A DNA stretch of 37,030 nt, from positions 1-37,030 of the forward strand of contig CAJCIO010000083.1 in assembly GCA_903970465.1 (NCBI GenBank), written 5' to 3'. Shown here piece after piece: positions 35,474 through 37,030 of the stretch. Below the pieces are notes generated by a model that saw only the letters and a list, made by a program, of their open reading frames with translations, did no database searches and was not told the DNA's origin. The DNA comes from Gammaproteobacteria bacterium. Lineage in GTDB: Bacteria > Pseudomonadota > Gammaproteobacteria > Pseudomonadales > Pseudomonadaceae. Each line of letters opens with the position of its first letter. Positions within the stretch are counted from its first letter, which is position 1. The position numbers were made by a program, and so were the translations under genes.

Positions 35474-36955
35474 TCAGCCGAGTGTACCCAGCAGCTTTTC
35501 CCACTCCTTGTTTTCTTTCTTCGAAACGCCGCCCAGCAGGTCCAGCGCCTGGCGCAGACGGAAACGGGTCAGGTCCGGCCCGAGGATTTCCATGGCGTCG
35601 AGCACCGATACCGAGCTCGCCTGGCCGGTAATGGCGGCGAACATCAACGGCATCGCGTCACGCAGCTTGAACTCCAGCGCGTCGACCACCGTTTGAATGG
35701 TGCCGGTGATGCGATCTTTTTCCCACTGACGCAAGGCTTCGAGCTTCCACAGGATCAACTGCATCAGCTGGCGCACCTGGTCGCCCGAGAGTTTTTTACT
35801 TTCAAACAGCTTCGCGTCCGGATTGACGCCGCCGGCGAAGAAGAATCCGCCCAACGGTGCGATCTGGCTGAAGGTCTCTACCCTGCCCTGCACGTGGGGC
35901 GCGATCTTCATCATGTAGTCGCTGTTGAACGCCCACTGCTGTACGCGGGTGGCGAATTCCTGCACCGGCAATTCACGCAGCCACTGGCCGTTGAGCCAGG
36001 ACAGCTTCTCGATATCGAAGATCGGCCCGCCCAGGGAGACCCGCGACAGGTCGAAATGCTCGACCATTTCCGCCAGGCTGAACTTCTCGCGCTCGTCGGG
36101 CATCGACCAGCCCATGCGGCCCAGGTAGTTGAGCATGGCTTCAGGCATGAAGCCCATGCGCTCGTAGAAGGTCACCGAGGTCGGGTTCTTGCGCTTGGAC
36201 AGCTTGCTCTTGTCCGGATTACGCAGCAGCGGCATATAGCACAGCTGCGGTTGCTCCCAACCGAAGTACTCGTAAAGCTTCATCAACTTGGGCGCCGAGG
36301 GCAGCCATTCTTCGCCGCGCAACACGTGGGTGATGCCCATCAGGTGGTCGTCGACCACGTTGGCGAGGAAGTAAGTGGGTAGGCCGTCGGTCTTCATCAG
36401 GACTTGCATGTCCATGCGATCCCACGGGATCTCGACGTTGCCGCGCAGCATGTCCGGGACCACGCAGATGCCTTCGGTCGGCACCTTCATGCGGATTACG
36501 TGGGGCTCGCCGGCAGCCAGGCGACGGGCGACCTCTTCAGCCGACAGGAGCAACGCGCGGCCGTCGTAACGCGGAGTTTCGCCGCGGGCCAGTTGCTCGG
36601 CGCGCATCTGGTCCAGCTCTTCGCTGGTGCAGAAGCACGGGAAGGCATGACCGAGATCGACCAGTTGCTGGGCGTACTGTTTGTAGATATCGCCCCGCTC
36701 GCTCTGCCGGTACGGGCCGTGCGGGCCGCCGACGTCCGGCCCTTCGCTCCACTCGATGCCCAGCCAGCGCAGGGCGTCGAAGATCTGCTGTTCGGACTCG
36801 CGGGTCGAGCGCAGTTGATCGGTGTCTTCGATGCGCAGGATGAACTCGCCGCCATGCTGTTTGGCGAAGCAATAGTTGAACAGGGCGATATACGCCGTGC
36901 CGACATGGGGGTCGCCAGTGGGCGACGGCGCGATGCGCGTACGAACGGTGGTCAT
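35474..36955 (-). CDS. gltX: Glutamyl-tRNA synthetase
   Basis: A 493-residue class I synthetase that charges tRNA-Glu. The HIGH-type motif is in [14 protein letters not shown] and the KMSKS-type motif is [10 protein letters not shown]. Length is normal. The ATG at 36955 begins [14 protein letters not shown], matching the family; the ATG at 36982 would add 9 residues. Its tRNA-Glu substrates are encoded just downstream on the same strand, though from their own promoter. The 36956-37030 stretch upstream shows nothing recognisable. Confidence 0.97.
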   Translation of the reverse strand: MTTVRTRIAPSPTGDPHVGTAYIALFNYCFAKQHGGEFILRIEDTDQLRSTRESEQQIFDALRWLGIEWSEGPDVGGPHGPYRQSERGDIYKQYAQQLVDLGHAFPCFCTSEELDQMRAEQLARGETPRYDGRALLLSAEEVARRLAAGEPHVIRMKVPTEGICVVPDMLRGNVEIPWDRMDMQVLMKTDGLPTYFLANVVDDHLMGITHVLRGEEWLPSAPKLMKLYEYFGWEQPQLCYMPLLRNPDKSKLSKRKNPTSVTFYERMGFMPEAMLNYLGRMGWSMPDEREKFSLAEMVEHFDLSRVSLGGPIFDIEKLSWLNGQWLRELPVQEFATRVQQWAFNSDYMMKIAPHVQGRVETFSQIAPLGGFFFAGGVNPDAKLFESKKLSGDQVRQLMQLILWKLEALRQWEKDRITGTIQTVVDALEFKLRDAMPLMFAAITGQASSVSVLDAMEILGPDLTRFRLRQALDLLGGVSKKENKEWEKLLGTLG

Positions 36956-37030
36956 GGAAAGTCCCGCAGCTGTGTGAATCAAGGGGGCGGATGTTAGCAG
37001 GGGTTGGGGGGACGGCTCCAGACATGAAGA

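Overview
The window reads as chromosomal DNA of a fluorescent-group Pseudomonas. Support comes from the GC-rich gene order cvpA-purF-metZ, accD-folC-dedD, truA, fimV, usg, asd, leuB, leuD, leuC, a LysR gene and gltX with Ala/Glu tRNAs, and from several REP-type palindromes of the CCTGTGGGAGC / CGCGAAG kind. I cannot name the species from sequence alone.

Positions 1 to about 11517 are the tRNA-proximal end of an integrated genomic island or ICE. From left to right it holds the end of a probable IS21-family insertion sequence (1-140), which cuts into a MobH/TraI-type relaxase gene (141-1053, C-terminal part only). Next comes a visibly AT-rich block of six same-strand genes (1050-9030), then a 946-base stretch with no convincing gene, then a P4-type tyrosine integrase (9977-11284) that starts about 230 bases from the 3' end of a tRNA-Asp gene. 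The six genes, in transcription order, encode: an N6-adenine DNA methyltransferase with a fused target-recognition domain (F); an ORC/Cdc6-like AAA+ ATPase with a zinc ribbon and C-terminal helix-hairpin-helix (E); a HEPN-type putative ribonuclease (D); a phosphoribosyltransferase-like protein (C); a second ORC/Cdc6-like AAA+ ATPase (B); and a Rossmann-like protein with a GTKP motif (A). F/E and C/B/A are tightly coupled by overlaps or a 3-base gap. I infer one composite or two adjacent anti-phage (conflict) systems. I do not recognise the combination as a named system, and it is the main item of interest.

Positions 11518-11901 hold a tRNA-Val, tRNA-Asp, tRNA-Asp transcript (minus strand) with its own strong promoter. 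The 3' end of the last tRNA-Asp is the presumed attachment site.

Positions 11986-29428 are core metabolism, all on the minus strand: leuC-leuD-leuB (leucine), asd and its pseudoenzyme paralogue usg, fimV (pilus/polarity hub), truA, trpF, accD-folC-dedD, and cvpA-purF-metZ-SDR. REP palindromes and terminators separate the transcription units.

Positions 29429-32878 hold a LysR regulator divergent from leuC and a PAS-PAS-GGDEF-EAL protein. A tandem array of three 81-bp REP-bearing units follows (32933-33178). Then come dusC, a hotdog thioesterase, an Ala-Glu-Ala-Glu tRNA array with a near-consensus promoter and a strong terminator, and gltX.
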